From: Alteromonas_F sp964429915
GTDB taxonomy: Bacteria; Pseudomonadota; Gammaproteobacteria; Enterobacterales; Alteromonadaceae
Direction: 5' to 3'
DNA: 64,000 bases
Assembly: GCA_964429915.1 (NCBI GenBank)
Contig: CAYSDZ010000007.1
Location: 1-64,000, forward strand
Shown here: positions 44,007-54,368 of the stretch, in pieces
Position numbering within the stretch: position 1 is the stretch's first letter
How the letters are laid out: each line of letters starts with the position of its first letter
Notes under the pieces: model-generated
Databases searched by the model: none
Told to the model about the DNA's origin: nothing
The model's input: only the letters and a program-made list of their open reading frames with translations
Made by a program: the position numbers and the translations under genes

Positions 44007-45158
44007 TTAGTCTGCTTGCTTTCGCAAAAAAGCTGGAATATCTAAATAATCTAGATCATCCTTCGGCTGCTCAACATGTTCAGTTTTGAGCGCTTGACTC
44101 CCTTCGGTCATTGGACGAGCTTCGCTTGAGCCATTAAACTCTCGCGCAGTTGCACTTAAACGTGCGCCTTCTGAGCTTACTAACGAAATATCAGGTTTAC
44201 GTTCTGCACCGATACCAGTAGCAACTACCGTCACTCTAAGTTCGTCAGACATCTCCATGTCGATAACTGTACCTACGACCACGGTTGCATTTTCTGAAGC
44301 AAACGCCTTTACCGCGTTACCGACGGTTTCAAATTCGTCAATAGCGAAATCAGGACCTGCAGTGATATTGACTAAAATGCCACGTGCACCCGAAAGGTCG
44401 ATGTCTTCTAATAAAGGGCAAGCAATGGCTGCTTCCGCTGCTTCTTCTGCGCGATCTGCCCCCGAAGCTGCACCGCTACCCATCATAGCTGTACCCATTT
44501 CAGACATCACAGTTTTAACGTCGGCGAAGTCAACGTTGATCAAACCCGGACGAGTAATAAGCTCTGCTATGCCTTGTACAGCACCACGCAGTACGTCATT
44601 AGCAGAACTGAATGCTTGTAATAGAGGTGTACCCGGGCCCATGACTTTGAGTAGCTTTTCGTTGGGGATTGTAATGAGTGAGTCAACATGGTTAGACAAT
44701 TCTTCTATACCTTGATTGGCATAATCAGTGCGTTTTCTTCCTTCGAAAGGAAACGGCTTGGTCACCACTGCAACAGTCAAAATGCCCATTTCACGCGCTA
44801 TTTTAGCTACTTCTGGAGCTGCACCCGTGCCCGTACCGCCACCCATTCCGGCGGTAATAAAAACCATATCGGCACCTTCGAGTGACTGGCGAATAGTTTC
44901 TCTGTCTTCTTGCGCCGCTTCTCGACCTCGATTTGGGTCGGCCCCTGCACCTAAGCCTTTGGTCACATTTGAACCGATTTGTAAGGTGACATTCGCAGTT
45001 GAACGACGCAATACTTGCGCGTCGGTATTCACTGCAATGAATTCAACCCCTTCAATGCTTTGTTTAACCATGTGTTCGACAGCATTACCACCACCGCCGC
45101 CTACACCAATTACTTTAATTACGGCTTCTTCACCGTGACTATCCATTAACTCAAACAT
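44007..45158 (-). CDS. ftsZ: cell division GTPase FtsZ
   Basis: Tubulin-like protein forming the Z ring, 383 residues. The GTP signature GGGTGTGAAP is near residue 105, with GVGGGGGNAVEHM near the start and NVDFADVKTVMSEMG (T7 loop region). The conserved C-terminal peptide DDLDYLDIPAFLRKQAD binds FtsA/ZipA. The variable linker is short. Gap to ftsA is 110 bases. Confidence 0.98.
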   Translation of the reverse strand: MFELMDSHGEEAVIKVIGVGGGGGNAVEHMVKQSIEGVEFIAVNTDAQVLRRSTANVTLQIGSNVTKGLGAGADPNRGREAAQEDRETIRQSLEGADMVFITAGMGGGTGTGAAPEVAKIAREMGILTVAVVTKPFPFEGRKRTDYANQGIEELSNHVDSLITIPNEKLLKVMGPGTPLLQAFSSANDVLRGAVQGIAELITRPGLINVDFADVKTVMSEMGTAMMGSGAASGADRAEEAAEAAIACPLLEDIDLSGARGILVNITAGPDFAIDEFETVGNAVKAFASENATVVVGTVIDMEMSDELRVTVVATGIGAERKPDISLVSSEGARLSATAREFNGSSEARPMTEGSQALKTEHVEQPKDDLDYLDIPAFLRKQAD

Positions 45159-45268
45159 ACTGACTCTCCGGAAATGTACGTCGCTTTATGCGCGGCACTG
45201 AAATAAGCCATGGTCTTATTGCTTCCTTACTGACCCTTACTTCAGCGCTTAGCGCCCCCAATTAAAAA

Positions 45269-46513
45269 TTAAAATTCGCCTTTAAACCAACTTTGTATAC
45301 GGGTCCAAAGTGAATCGCTGGCTTTATTTGAGCCAATCTTATTATTTGTATTTTGTAGTTTTCCATACTGTAACAGGCCAACGGCAGTTGCGAAACTAGC
45401 ATCGTCAACATATTCAGCTAAACCTTTAATTTCGAGCGGATTTCCCACTCTTACTGGCATTTGAAAAATGTCTTCTGCAAATTCAACCGCCCCTTCCATT
45501 TTGGCGGTACCACCAGTGAGTACCAACCCAGCGGCAATTTGTTCTTCAAACCCACTTGCGCGGATCTCTTTTTGAATCAATTCGAATAGTTCTTGATATC
45601 GCGGTTCGATCACTTCGGCTAGCGTATGCCGAGACATCGCTCTGGCAGGCCTGCCGCCCACGCTCGGCACTTCAATATTTTCTTCCATGCTGACCATATC
45701 TTTGAGGGCACAAGCATAGTTTACTTTTATATTTTCAGCATTACTGATAGGCGTTCTAAATATTTTCGCAATATCGCTAGTAATTTGATTCCCCGCAACC
45801 GGAATGACCGCGGTATGGCGGATCGCACCGTCTGTGTAAATTACCATGTCGATAGTTCCGCCGCCAATATCAACTACACACACACCCAACTCTCGTTCGT
45901 CATCAGTTAATACCGCGTAAGAAGAGGCCAGTGCAGAGAAGATAAGATGATCAGCACTTAATTCGCAGCGCTCAATACATTTGATAAGGTTTTTAGCCAT
46001 GTCGTCGGCGCAGGTGATAATGTGCGCTTCTGCTTCCATTCTAACGCCTGACATACCTACTGGGTTTTTTATCCCTTCTTGTACGTCTATCGTAAATTCC
46101 TGCGGTAATACATGTAGTAAGCGTCGTTCAGCAGCAATCGGCACAGAACGCGCAGCATGAACCACGCTGTCTACATCGTCTTGAGTCACTTCCTGATTAT
46201 TAATTGGCACCATGCCGCGTTCGTTTTGGCATTTGACATGACGGCCACTGATCGACATAAAAACAGAGGAGACGCGACAATCTGCCATCAATTCCATTTC
46301 ATCAATCGCCTTTTTCACCGATTGGACCACCAGATTCAAGTCGTTGACTCCTCCTTTGTCCATACCTTTGGATTGGTGAGAGCCAACACCCACTATGCTA
46401 AGGCTGTCATCGCCAAGCAATTCTCCCACCACCGCTTTTACTTTGGTCGTGCCAATATCAAGCCCAACAATCAAGTTGCGCTCCTGAGGTTTAGACGTCC
46501 GTTCGTTTCTCAT
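45269..46513 (-). CDS. ftsA: cell division protein FtsA
   Basis: Actin-like protein tethering FtsZ to the membrane. NLIVGLDIGTTKVKAVVGE (phosphate 1), CVVDIGGGTIDMVIY (phosphate 2) and LTGGTAKMEGAVE (adenosine) are present. The C-terminal amphipathic helix (LWTRIQSWFKGEF) targets the membrane. I chose the start at 46513 (414 residues), as in relatives with a short leader; in-frame ATGs at 46525 and 46573 would extend it into ftsQ. Confidence 0.96.
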   Translation of the reverse strand: MRNERTSKPQERNLIVGLDIGTTKVKAVVGELLGDDSLSIVGVGSHQSKGMDKGGVNDLNLVVQSVKKAIDEMELMADCRVSSVFMSISGRHVKCQNERGMVPINNQEVTQDDVDSVVHAARSVPIAAERRLLHVLPQEFTIDVQEGIKNPVGMSGVRMEAEAHIITCADDMAKNLIKCIERCELSADHLIFSALASSYAVLTDDERELGVCVVDIGGGTIDMVIYTDGAIRHTAVIPVAGNQITSDIAKIFRTPISNAENIKVNYACALKDMVSMEENIEVPSVGGRPARAMSRHTLAEVIEPRYQELFELIQKEIRASGFEEQIAAGLVLTGGTAKMEGAVEFAEDIFQMPVRVGNPLEIKGLAEYVDDASFATAVGLLQYGKLQNTNNKIGSNKASDSLWTRIQSWFKGEF

Positions 46514-47231
46514 TAGTCTCGTCATTCGCTTGTTGCCACCCCACTGCCAATCCAGTGTCGTAGCGTAAATCAATATATTCTATGAGCTTACCGCTGCTTA
46601 CTAACAATGGATAAACGTCTACAAAACGTTGTAACCTATCCATAAACTGCTGACGCCCTAGGTTTAATTTTATTCCGTTATCGAGTTGTAGCTGCCAAGC
46701 AAAACGTTCGCTTAACGACAACTCTTTAATCGCTAAATCGCTGGTTCGCAACAATAACGCCATTGCGTTATATCCCTCCAGCGCTGTCACTTCACTACCA
46801 CCTGGTCCAAATAACGACGGCAACGATAACGTAGAAGCATCTACTGTAAACGATTCACCAAACGGATTTAGCACCATGTCGCCATTCCATGTGACGACAG
46901 GTGTTTGTTCTACCAAATAAATCTGTAAGGTGTGGGGCCACTGTTTGCGCACCGAAGCCCTGTACACCCAAGGTTGCTGCTCAATGGCAGCATGTACTTT
47001 ATTAACATCTAACTCGAAAAAGCTGCCGGGTTGCGTTTGTCGTATGACATGCTCAAGGTGACCGACATCAACATGGTCAAACTGGCCACTAAATTCAATA
47101 ACCTGTATGGGCGATTGTTGTTCATCTTTTAAATACGCACGCACCACAAACACCAGATAAACCAAGCCAGCGACAACCAGTATAAAAAACAGCAATCCAC
47201 TGAGCTTTTCTGGTTGCCTCAACGCTTTCAC
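46491..47231 (-). CDS. ftsQ: cell division protein FtsQ
   Basis: Bitopic divisome protein, 246 residues. A short cytoplasmic tail, one transmembrane helix (about 11-30), a POTRA domain (IEFSGQFDHVDVGHLEHVI) and the beta domain (DVYPLLVSSGKLIEYIDLRY). It starts with GTG overlapping the ddlB stop and overlaps ftsA. Confidence 0.95.
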   Translation of the reverse strand: MKALRQPEKLSGLLFFILVVAGLVYLVFVVRAYLKDEQQSPIQVIEFSGQFDHVDVGHLEHVIRQTQPGSFFELDVNKVHAAIEQQPWVYRASVRKQWPHTLQIYLVEQTPVVTWNGDMVLNPFGESFTVDASTLSLPSLFGPGGSEVTALEGYNAMALLLRTSDLAIKELSLSERFAWQLQLDNGIKLNLGRQQFMDRLQRFVDVYPLLVSSGKLIEYIDLRYDTGLAVGWQQANDETNEKRTDV

Positions 47232-48178
47232 GCGCGCACCTTTGATGGAACCGCAAATTGCTTATCACAAGTGGTAAGCGCAATGTCGTAAACGAGTTGT
47301 TCAAACGATAAACCAGCGACTTTAGCGGCTTTTGGCACTAGGCTTGTTGCGGTCATACCGGGGATCGTATTTAGCTCGAGCAAATAAAACTGCCCTGACT
47401 CATCACGCATAGCATCTATACGCCCCCATCCCGAGGCTGACAAAGCGTCAAATGCCTGGAGTGAAAGTGTCTGTAAGTAACTTTCATCGCTACTGCTTAG
47501 CCCACTAGGACAAAAATACTCCGTTGTTTTGTCGCTATATTTTGCCGCATAATCGTAAAAAACATTGGGAGTAGACATCCGAATTGACGGTAAGGCTTTA
47601 CCGCGCACGATCCCCACAGTATATTCACTGCCTTCAATATACTGCTCTATGAGTACCTGATTATCATAAGTAAAAGCGGTGTTTACGGCGGTGGCGAGTG
47701 TTTTAGCGCATGTCACTTTAGCCATACCAATACTCGACCCTTCCCGAGCAGGTTTGACCATTGCGGTTCCCCCTAATTCGTTCATTATAACTGCACAGGT
47801 ATTGGGGTCAAAGGTTGTTTTGTTCGCTACTCGATATTTTGCCGTGGGTAAACCACAACTTTGCCATATCTGCTTGGTATGAATTTTATCCATAGCCAGC
47901 GCAGAACCCAGTACCCCACTTCCTGTATAGGGAATATCCATAAATTCCAATGCGCCTTGAAGTGTGCCGTCTTCTCCTCCTCGGCCATGAAGCATGATCA
48001 CCACACAATCGACCGATAAGCTTTTTAGCTCATGCAAAGGTTGCTCTATGGGGTCAAATTTAATGGCATCTACGCCCATATTCACTAATGCTGACAGCAC
48101 GGCGTTACCGGATTTCAGTGACACTTCACGCTCTGCAGATGCCCCCCCCATTAATACGGCCACTTTGCCTAAGTTCAT
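47228..48178 (-). CDS. ddlB: D-alanine--D-alanine ligase
   Basis: ATP-grasp ligase making D-Ala-D-Ala, about 316 residues. VAVLMGGASAEREVSLKSG, MLHGRGGEDGTLQG, VKPAREGSSIGM and LELNTIPGMT are diagnostic. The start at 48178 overlaps the murC stop (ATGA); an ATG-like extension at 48187 is possible. Confidence 0.97.
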   Translation of the reverse strand: MNLGKVAVLMGGASAEREVSLKSGNAVLSALVNMGVDAIKFDPIEQPLHELKSLSVDCVVIMLHGRGGEDGTLQGALEFMDIPYTGSGVLGSALAMDKIHTKQIWQSCGLPTAKYRVANKTTFDPNTCAVIMNELGGTAMVKPAREGSSIGMAKVTCAKTLATAVNTAFTYDNQVLIEQYIEGSEYTVGIVRGKALPSIRMSTPNVFYDYAAKYSDKTTEYFCPSGLSSSDESYLQTLSLQAFDALSASGWGRIDAMRDESGQFYLLELNTIPGMTATSLVPKAAKVAGLSFEQLVYDIALTTCDKQFAVPSKVRA

Positions 48179-49605
48179 GCTACACAATCCGTTTTAATTT
48201 CATTGGCTAGCATTTGAGCAATTTGGCTTACATTACCTGCGCCTTGTGTCATCACAATGTCGCCATCGCTTACTAAATTATCCAAGATGGTTTTCAATTT
48301 TTCTGAATCGCCAACGTAAATAGGCTCTACTTCTCCGCGCTTGCGAATAGAGCGACAAAGTGACTTACTATCCGCGCCAGCAATGGGCTGCTCACTTGCG
48401 GCGTAAACGTCTAGCATTAACAGTACATCAACACCCGATAACACATCGACAAAATCTTCGTATAAATCTCTGGTTCGTGTGTACCTGTGCGGTTGATAAA
48501 TCATGATAATTTTCTTATCAGGCCAGTTAGTTCTTGCAGCCTTCAAGGTAGCTCGAACCTCAGTGGGATGGTGACCATAGTCATCAACCAAGGTATATGT
48601 GCCATTTTCGCAAGGAATATGCGTACTGACATCGAAGCGTCTTCCTATGCCTTCAAAGCTTTCGAGAGCACTAAGAATAGCACTGTCGCTTAAGCCTTCT
48701 TCAGTGGCCACTGCAACCGCTGCCAAGGCATTAAGTACATTGTGGTGCCCGACCATATTTAGCTTTATCGACAAGTCTGGCTGTTGTGGGCGCTTCACTA
48801 CAAAACAACTTTGGTTGAACCGGTATTCGATCGCTTCCGCTCGATAGTCGTTTTCTGGATTAATACCATAGGTAGTCACACTTCGCCCGATGGTAGGAAT
48901 AAGAGAGCGTATTGTGGCATCGTCACCACACACAATGGCTTGGCCGTAAAAAGGCAAGTTATGTAAGAATTCAATATAGGTTTCTTGCATCTTTTCAAAG
49001 TCGCCCCCGTAGGTATCCATATGGTCAGGCTCGATATTAGTGACAACAGAAATCATGGGTTGCAAATGTAAAAAGGATGCATCACTTTCATCCGCTTCAG
49101 CGATGAGGTAACGGCTGGTACCCAGTTGAGCATTGGTACCTGCACTGTTAAGCAGTCCACCGATAACAAAGGTAGGATCGGTATTTGCCTTTGCAAACAC
49201 GGTTGCGATAAGGCTCGTTGTTGTGGTTTTGCCATGTGTACCTGCTATGGCTATACCATAGCGAAAACGCATTAGCTCTGCCAACATTTCAGCTCGTCGA
49301 ATAATGGGAATGCGGTTAGCTTTGGCCCATTGAATTTCAGGGTTGTTGGGGTTGATAGCACTCGATACGACAACGACATTGGCCTTGCTGGGGTTGTCGT
49401 AAGCATGCCCAATCATGATTTCAGCTCCCAAGGCTGACAAGCGAGAGGTCATTGCATTTTCAGCCATATCCGACCCTGCTATCTGATAACCTTCGTTTAA
49501 CAGTACTTCTGCTATGCCGCCCATTCCAGCGCCGCCAATACCAATAAAAAAGATTCGCGTAACTCTACGCATTAATGGACGTTGATAATTCATTTCGGCT
49601 GGCAT
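48175..49605 (-). CDS. murC: UDP-N-acetylmuramate--L-alanine ligase
   Basis: Mur ligase of 476 residues adding L-Ala. IGIGGAGMGGIAEVL near residue 22, the P-loop AGTHGKTTTTSL near 118, and YGHHPTEVRATL. It overlaps murG by 16 bases and ddlB by four. Confidence 0.97.
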   Translation of the reverse strand: MPAEMNYQRPLMRRVTRIFFIGIGGAGMGGIAEVLLNEGYQIAGSDMAENAMTSRLSALGAEIMIGHAYDNPSKANVVVVSSAINPNNPEIQWAKANRIPIIRRAEMLAELMRFRYGIAIAGTHGKTTTTSLIATVFAKANTDPTFVIGGLLNSAGTNAQLGTSRYLIAEADESDASFLHLQPMISVVTNIEPDHMDTYGGDFEKMQETYIEFLHNLPFYGQAIVCGDDATIRSLIPTIGRSVTTYGINPENDYRAEAIEYRFNQSCFVVKRPQQPDLSIKLNMVGHHNVLNALAAVAVATEEGLSDSAILSALESFEGIGRRFDVSTHIPCENGTYTLVDDYGHHPTEVRATLKAARTNWPDKKIIMIYQPHRYTRTRDLYEDFVDVLSGVDVLLMLDVYAASEQPIAGADSKSLCRSIRKRGEVEPIYVGDSEKLKTILDNLVSDGDIVMTQGAGNVSQIAQMLANEIKTDCVA

Positions 49606-50696
49606 CGTGACTCCTTCAGGAACGGCTTACATGCATCGACTATTGCCTTAGTCGCATTATTTGGAAAACACCTTGTTGCTCTCGCCCCCATTTGCCAACA
49701 TGCCTCGGGGTTCGCAATCCATTGTGTTAGTAAGGGGGCGAGCTGTTCATGCAGTAAATGCTGAGCAACCACGCACCCTGCCTCGCGAGTAGCAAGATAT
49801 TGAGCATTTTTAGTTTGATGGTCATCAACCGCGTGTGGCAGTGGCACAAAGCAAGCTGTTACTCCTGCGGTGGCGACTTCTGACACCGTTAGCGCACCTG
49901 CTCGACAAACAACTGCATCGGCCCACTCGTATGCGCCTGCCATATCGTCGATAAAATCACGAACATTAGCGTGCACACCCATCTTTAAATAGTGAGCACT
50001 TACCTCTACCTCTCTTCCTTTTCCGCATTGGTGAACGACAGAAAGTTTATCTTTTTGGGCCAGTGAACCCACTATAGAAGGCACTTGCTCATTGAGTGCT
50101 TGCGCCCCTAAACTTCCGCCAAGCACTAATAGTTTAAAGGTGTAAGAGTCAGGCGATAACTCATCAACATGCTTTGGCGTTTTAGTGACAATGTCAGTGC
50201 GTACAGGATTCCCAACAAAATGAATGCGATCGCGAGTCAGCCCGAAATCGCTTTCTGCACTGGGGAAGCCAATAAATACCTGTTTTGCTACTTTACCTAA
50301 CACTTTGTTACTTAAACCCGCTACCGCATTTTGCTCGTGGATAATAATGGGTTTACGCAGCAATTTCGCTGCTATCCCACCTGGAAAACTGGGGTATCCC
50401 CCAAACCCAAGTGCGACATCGGCGTTCGTCTCACGAATAACACTACGGGCAACGAAAATGCTTTTTACTATCGCCAATAAATTATGCAATTTAGCTAGTA
50501 CGCCTTTACCGCGAAGCCCTTTTATTGGTAGAAAGTGTATGGGATAGCCCTGCTGGGGAACCAAAGTGGCTTCAAGCCTGTCCTGCGTGCCCAACCAATT
50601 AATCGTCCACCCCTGTTGCTTTAGCTCGTTCGCGACGGCTAGGGCGGGAAATATGTGACCGCCAGTGCCTCCTGCCATAATGATTGCATTAGGCAT
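49590..50696 (-). CDS. murG: UDP-GlcNAc transferase MurG
   Basis: Makes lipid II on the inner face of the membrane; about 368 residues. MAGGTGGHIFPALAVA at the start, GFGGYPSFPGGIAA, and CRAGALTVSEVATAG are the donor and acceptor motifs. The start at 50696 has GAGG well placed; ATG at 50708 is in frame but lies in ftsW. Confidence 0.96.
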   Translation of the reverse strand: MPNAIIMAGGTGGHIFPALAVANELKQQGWTINWLGTQDRLEATLVPQQGYPIHFLPIKGLRGKGVLAKLHNLLAIVKSIFVARSVIRETNADVALGFGGYPSFPGGIAAKLLRKPIIIHEQNAVAGLSNKVLGKVAKQVFIGFPSAESDFGLTRDRIHFVGNPVRTDIVTKTPKHVDELSPDSYTFKLLVLGGSLGAQALNEQVPSIVGSLAQKDKLSVVHQCGKGREVEVSAHYLKMGVHANVRDFIDDMAGAYEWADAVVCRAGALTVSEVATAGVTACFVPLPHAVDDHQTKNAQYLATREAGCVVAQHLLHEQLAPLLTQWIANPEACWQMGARATRCFPNNATKAIVDACKPFLKESRCQPK

Positions 50697-51894
50697 TGGC
50701 CACCTCACTCGCCGCTGTATTTATTGCGCTTTTAGCCTTCTTCTTGCCTTTACTTATTGCTTGAATACCCTCTACGTTGCACTCGAAATCGATACGCATC
50801 AATACCGCCACAGCAATCGTCATCACAATTAAACTTGAGCCACCAGAACTTACTAAAGGTAAAGTGAGCCCTTTGGTGGGTAATATACCTGCACTGGCTC
50901 CTACATTCACCGCGGTTTGGAAACTAAACCAAATACCGATGGCGTAGGCAAAGTAACTGTCGAAAGGTCTTGCTTTGCGCATCGCTTTTTGCCCAATTAA
51001 TAGGGCTTTAATTACCAAAAAGAGTAAAAGCATTAACACTACCATTACCCCCACAAAACCTAACTCTTCCGCTAAAATTGCCATTATAAAATCGGTATGG
51101 GCTTCAGGTAAAAACTCCAGTTTCTGTAGGCTATTACCTAAGCCTTGACCAAACAAGCTGCCTCTACCATAGGCCATTAGAGACTGAGTTAATTGATAGC
51201 CGCTGCCAAAGGGGTCGGCCCATGGGTCTAGAAATGAGGTGACCCGACGCATTCGATATTCTTCAAACACAATCAGCGCAACCACTGCCAGTAAACCCAC
51301 AAACACCAAAGCAAAAAATTGCCAAAGACGGGCACCCGCTAGAAATAGAAGCCCGATAGTGGTGGCGAACATTACCACAACGGTGCCGAAATCCGGCTGC
51401 GACAAGAGCAATAAAGCCAGCAAAAAAAATACAACTAAGGGCTTGAGAAACCCTTTTAAATTTTCTTTTACTTCTTCATATCTTCGAACCAAATACCCTG
51501 CCAAGTAAGCAAAGAAAAACAGTTTTGCAATTTCAGCAGGCTGGGCGGTAAAGCCGGCTAATGATATCCAGCGTTTAGCACCATTCACGGTATGTCCAAC
51601 CGCTAATACCGCAATAAGTGAAACAATCGCAACAAGTAGCAACCACGGGTTTAACTTTTGCCACAACGACATAGGCACTTGCAAGAAAACCATACCGCTA
51701 ATTATTGCTACGATGAGATATAAAGCGTGACGTATAGCAAAATGAAAGGGATTGTCGAACAATCTGTCGGCAACGGGCATCGACGCTGACGTTACCATAA
51801 CAAGGCCGATCGCCATTAATGCGAAGCTGGCGATCACTAAGCCCGAGTCATAAACCGTTAATGAAGACGTATGTGCTGACTGCCTTGCTTTCAT
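50689..51894 (-). CDS. ftsW: peptidoglycan glycosyltransferase FtsW
   Basis: SEDS polymerase of the septum, about 401 residues and ten membrane segments. AKLFFFAYLAGYLVRR, QPDFGTVVVMFATTIG and TKGLTLPLVSSGGSSLIVMT are family motifs. The ATG at 51894 overlaps the murD stop (ATGA); a GTG at 51903 is the alternative. Confidence 0.96.
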   Translation of the reverse strand: MKARQSAHTSSLTVYDSGLVIASFALMAIGLVMVTSASMPVADRLFDNPFHFAIRHALYLIVAIISGMVFLQVPMSLWQKLNPWLLLVAIVSLIAVLAVGHTVNGAKRWISLAGFTAQPAEIAKLFFFAYLAGYLVRRYEEVKENLKGFLKPLVVFFLLALLLLSQPDFGTVVVMFATTIGLLFLAGARLWQFFALVFVGLLAVVALIVFEEYRMRRVTSFLDPWADPFGSGYQLTQSLMAYGRGSLFGQGLGNSLQKLEFLPEAHTDFIMAILAEELGFVGVMVVLMLLLFLVIKALLIGQKAMRKARPFDSYFAYAIGIWFSFQTAVNVGASAGILPTKGLTLPLVSSGGSSLIVMTIAVAVLMRIDFECNVEGIQAISKGKKKAKSAINTAASEVANA

Positions 51895-53270
51895 GCCGTC
51901 CACCGCTCAATAGATTCAGTATAGACTTGTGCCCGATGAATGTAATTAGTGAACATATCAATGCTCGCACAAGCTGGCGATAAAAGTACGGTATCGCCAG
52001 ATTTGGCTAAATCCAAGGCCATTTTCACTGCCATTTCCATGGAGTCTACACGTACCAGCGAGGGGGAAAGGTGACGAAATAAATCGGCGTCTTTGCCTAT
52101 TGCGATGGTGGTCGATACAAAGGTGTGTAATGCCGACTTAAGCACATTGAGGTCAGCCCCTTTTGCGTCTCCGCCAGCGATAAGAATAAGTTTACCGCAT
52201 AGCGTTGGACCAATCCCTTCTAATGCCGCCAAAGTTGCACCAGGATTGGTCGCTTTTGAATCGTCGATCCATTCTATGCCTTTTGCGAACGAGACTTTAG
52301 TGCAACGATGAGGCAAGGGTGAAAAAGTCGCTATGGCAGACTCAATATCCGATTTATCGATACCTAGTTCATCAGCAATCGCCGCACATGCCAGACTATT
52401 CAGGACATTGTGGAACCCCGCTAACCTACTTTTGGAAATATCGATGGCTACGCCATTTTTCGAGCGAATGCCTAGGTCACTGTCATACCACCACTCACAG
52501 TGACTGTGTGTATTTAACCCAAACGAAATACGTTTATTTACTTGACCGTCTGGTGGCTGGGTTAACGATTGCTCCTGCCAGTAAACAGCGGTTTTTGCAT
52601 TTAAATAAATGCGCTGCTTTGCATTGGCGTATGCACTTACGGATTGATGCCTGTCTAGGTGGTCTTCACTGAAATTTAAAAAACACCCGATATCGAGTTG
52701 TAATGAGGCGCACATTTCAAGCTGAAAGCTCGACAATTCCAAAATGATCACAGAGGGCAGTTGGTCTTTTGAAGACAATAGAAGGTCGAGTACGGGAGTG
52801 CCTATATTTCCCGCGCTGATGACCGATTGCCCACTACAGTGAACAATGTGCTCAATCAGGCGTGTGACGGTTGTTTTTCCATTCGATCCAGTAATACCCA
52901 CTAAGGTGGGCTTATCTTCACGGGCATTAAGTGTTAAAGCAAAGAGTTCAACGTCACCTATGATGGGAATTTGCCTTGTAAAAGCGTGTTCTAAATTGGG
53001 ATGACGTGGAGAGACCCCAGGACTGACAACCACTCCCTCAATGCGATCCCAAGGGATTTGCGCCGATTCGCCAACCCCCTGCCATGTCACTGTCAACGTA
53101 GGTTCGAGTTTTATCGTTTCGCGACTGTCCCATAAAAAAACCGAACAATGGCGTGAATTCAAAAAGCGGATGACCGATTGCCCCGTTTGACCTGCTCCAA
53201 CCACCAAAACACATTTGTCGCTGAGTGTTAGCCAGAATGGGTCGTTGGGAGTCGGTAAGGAATGCGTCAT
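51891..53270 (-). CDS. murD: UDP-N-acetylmuramoylalanine--D-glutamate ligase
   Basis: Mur ligase of 459 residues adding D-Glu. GITGSNGKTTVTRLIEH near residue 122, NFSEDHLDRH, and DDSKATNPGATLAAL. It starts 15 bases after mraY. Confidence 0.96.
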   Translation of the reverse strand: MTHSLPTPNDPFWLTLSDKCVLVVGAGQTGQSVIRFLNSRHCSVFLWDSRETIKLEPTLTVTWQGVGESAQIPWDRIEGVVVSPGVSPRHPNLEHAFTRQIPIIGDVELFALTLNAREDKPTLVGITGSNGKTTVTRLIEHIVHCSGQSVISAGNIGTPVLDLLLSSKDQLPSVIILELSSFQLEMCASLQLDIGCFLNFSEDHLDRHQSVSAYANAKQRIYLNAKTAVYWQEQSLTQPPDGQVNKRISFGLNTHSHCEWWYDSDLGIRSKNGVAIDISKSRLAGFHNVLNSLACAAIADELGIDKSDIESAIATFSPLPHRCTKVSFAKGIEWIDDSKATNPGATLAALEGIGPTLCGKLILIAGGDAKGADLNVLKSALHTFVSTTIAIGKDADLFRHLSPSLVRVDSMEMAVKMALDLAKSGDTVLLSPACASIDMFTNYIHRAQVYTESIERWTA

Positions 53271-53285
53271 TAATGATTGTCCGAT

Positions 53286-54368
53286 TTAGCGCAGTTTTAG
53301 CGTAGCTAAACCAACAAGTACCAAGATCAACGAAATAATCCAAAACCTTACGATAACTCTCGGCTCTGGCCAGCCTTTTAATTCAAAATGATGGTGTATG
53401 GGAGCCATACGAAAAATGCGCTTACCTCGAAGCTTGAAAGAGCCTACTTGTAAGATAACCGAGAGCGTTTCAATAACAAAAATACCGCCCATAATGATCA
53501 ACACGATTTCTTGCCGAACTAATACTGCCAATATCCCTAAAGCCCCACCTAGGGCTAAAGAGCCGACGTCACCCATAAAAACTTGGGCGGGATAGGTGTT
53601 AAACCATAGAAACCCTAAACCAGCGCCGACCATTGCTGTACACACCACGACGAGTTCGCTAGTAAAAGGAATATAAGGAATATTTAAATAGGTAGAGAAA
53701 TTTACGTTACCCGTCACATAGGAAAAAATAGCAAAAGCGCCTGCGACTAAAATTGTGGGAACAATCGCAAGTCCGTCTAAGCCATCTGTCAGATTGACGG
53801 CGTTGCTTGTACCTACCAACGCAAAGTAAACCACTATCAAATACATGATGCCTAACTGTGGCATGACTTCTTTGAAAAAAGGCACTAAAAGTGCTGTTTC
53901 GGCATCTAGACTGGCAGATTGATAAAGGTAGAAGGAAGTGATCACCGCAACAACAGATAGCCAAAAGTACTTCCATCTAGCGATGAGCCCTTTTGAATCT
54001 TTACGGATCACTTTTCGGTAATCATCAACGAAACCAATGATACCGTAACTTACCGTAACGAATAGCGTAACCCATACGTAGTGATTCGACAGGTCGCCCC
54101 ATAACAACACACTAAACACAATGGCAAACAAAATAAGCACACCGCCCATGGTAGGCGTACCCGATTTTGATAAATGGCTTTCTGGACCGTCATCTCTAAT
54201 GGTTTGTCCGATTTGCAGGCGTTGCAAAAAACGGATCATGCTTGGGCCGACAAAAATAGCAATAAATAACGCCGTCAAAGTGCTCAAAATAGCACGTAAT
54301 GTAAGGTAGCTAAAAACATTAAAACCTGGTTCGTATTGCACTAACCAGTGAGCTAACCACATCAACAT
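53286..54368 (-). CDS. mraY: phospho-MurNAc-pentapeptide transferase
   Basis: Makes lipid I; 360 residues with about ten membrane helices. FLQRLQIGQTIRDDGPESH, KSGTPTMGG, NLTDGLDGLA and MGDVGSLALGG carry the catalytic aspartates and Mg site; APIHHHFELKGW ends the catalytic part. It overlaps murF by seven bases; an ATG at 54362 is also in frame. Confidence 0.98.
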   Translation of the reverse strand: MLMWLAHWLVQYEPGFNVFSYLTLRAILSTLTALFIAIFVGPSMIRFLQRLQIGQTIRDDGPESHLSKSGTPTMGGVLILFAIVFSVLLWGDLSNHYVWVTLFVTVSYGIIGFVDDYRKVIRKDSKGLIARWKYFWLSVVAVITSFYLYQSASLDAETALLVPFFKEVMPQLGIMYLIVVYFALVGTSNAVNLTDGLDGLAIVPTILVAGAFAIFSYVTGNVNFSTYLNIPYIPFTSELVVVCTAMVGAGLGFLWFNTYPAQVFMGDVGSLALGGALGILAVLVRQEIVLIIMGGIFVIETLSVILQVGSFKLRGKRIFRMAPIHHHFELKGWPEPRVIVRFWIISLILVLVGLATLKLR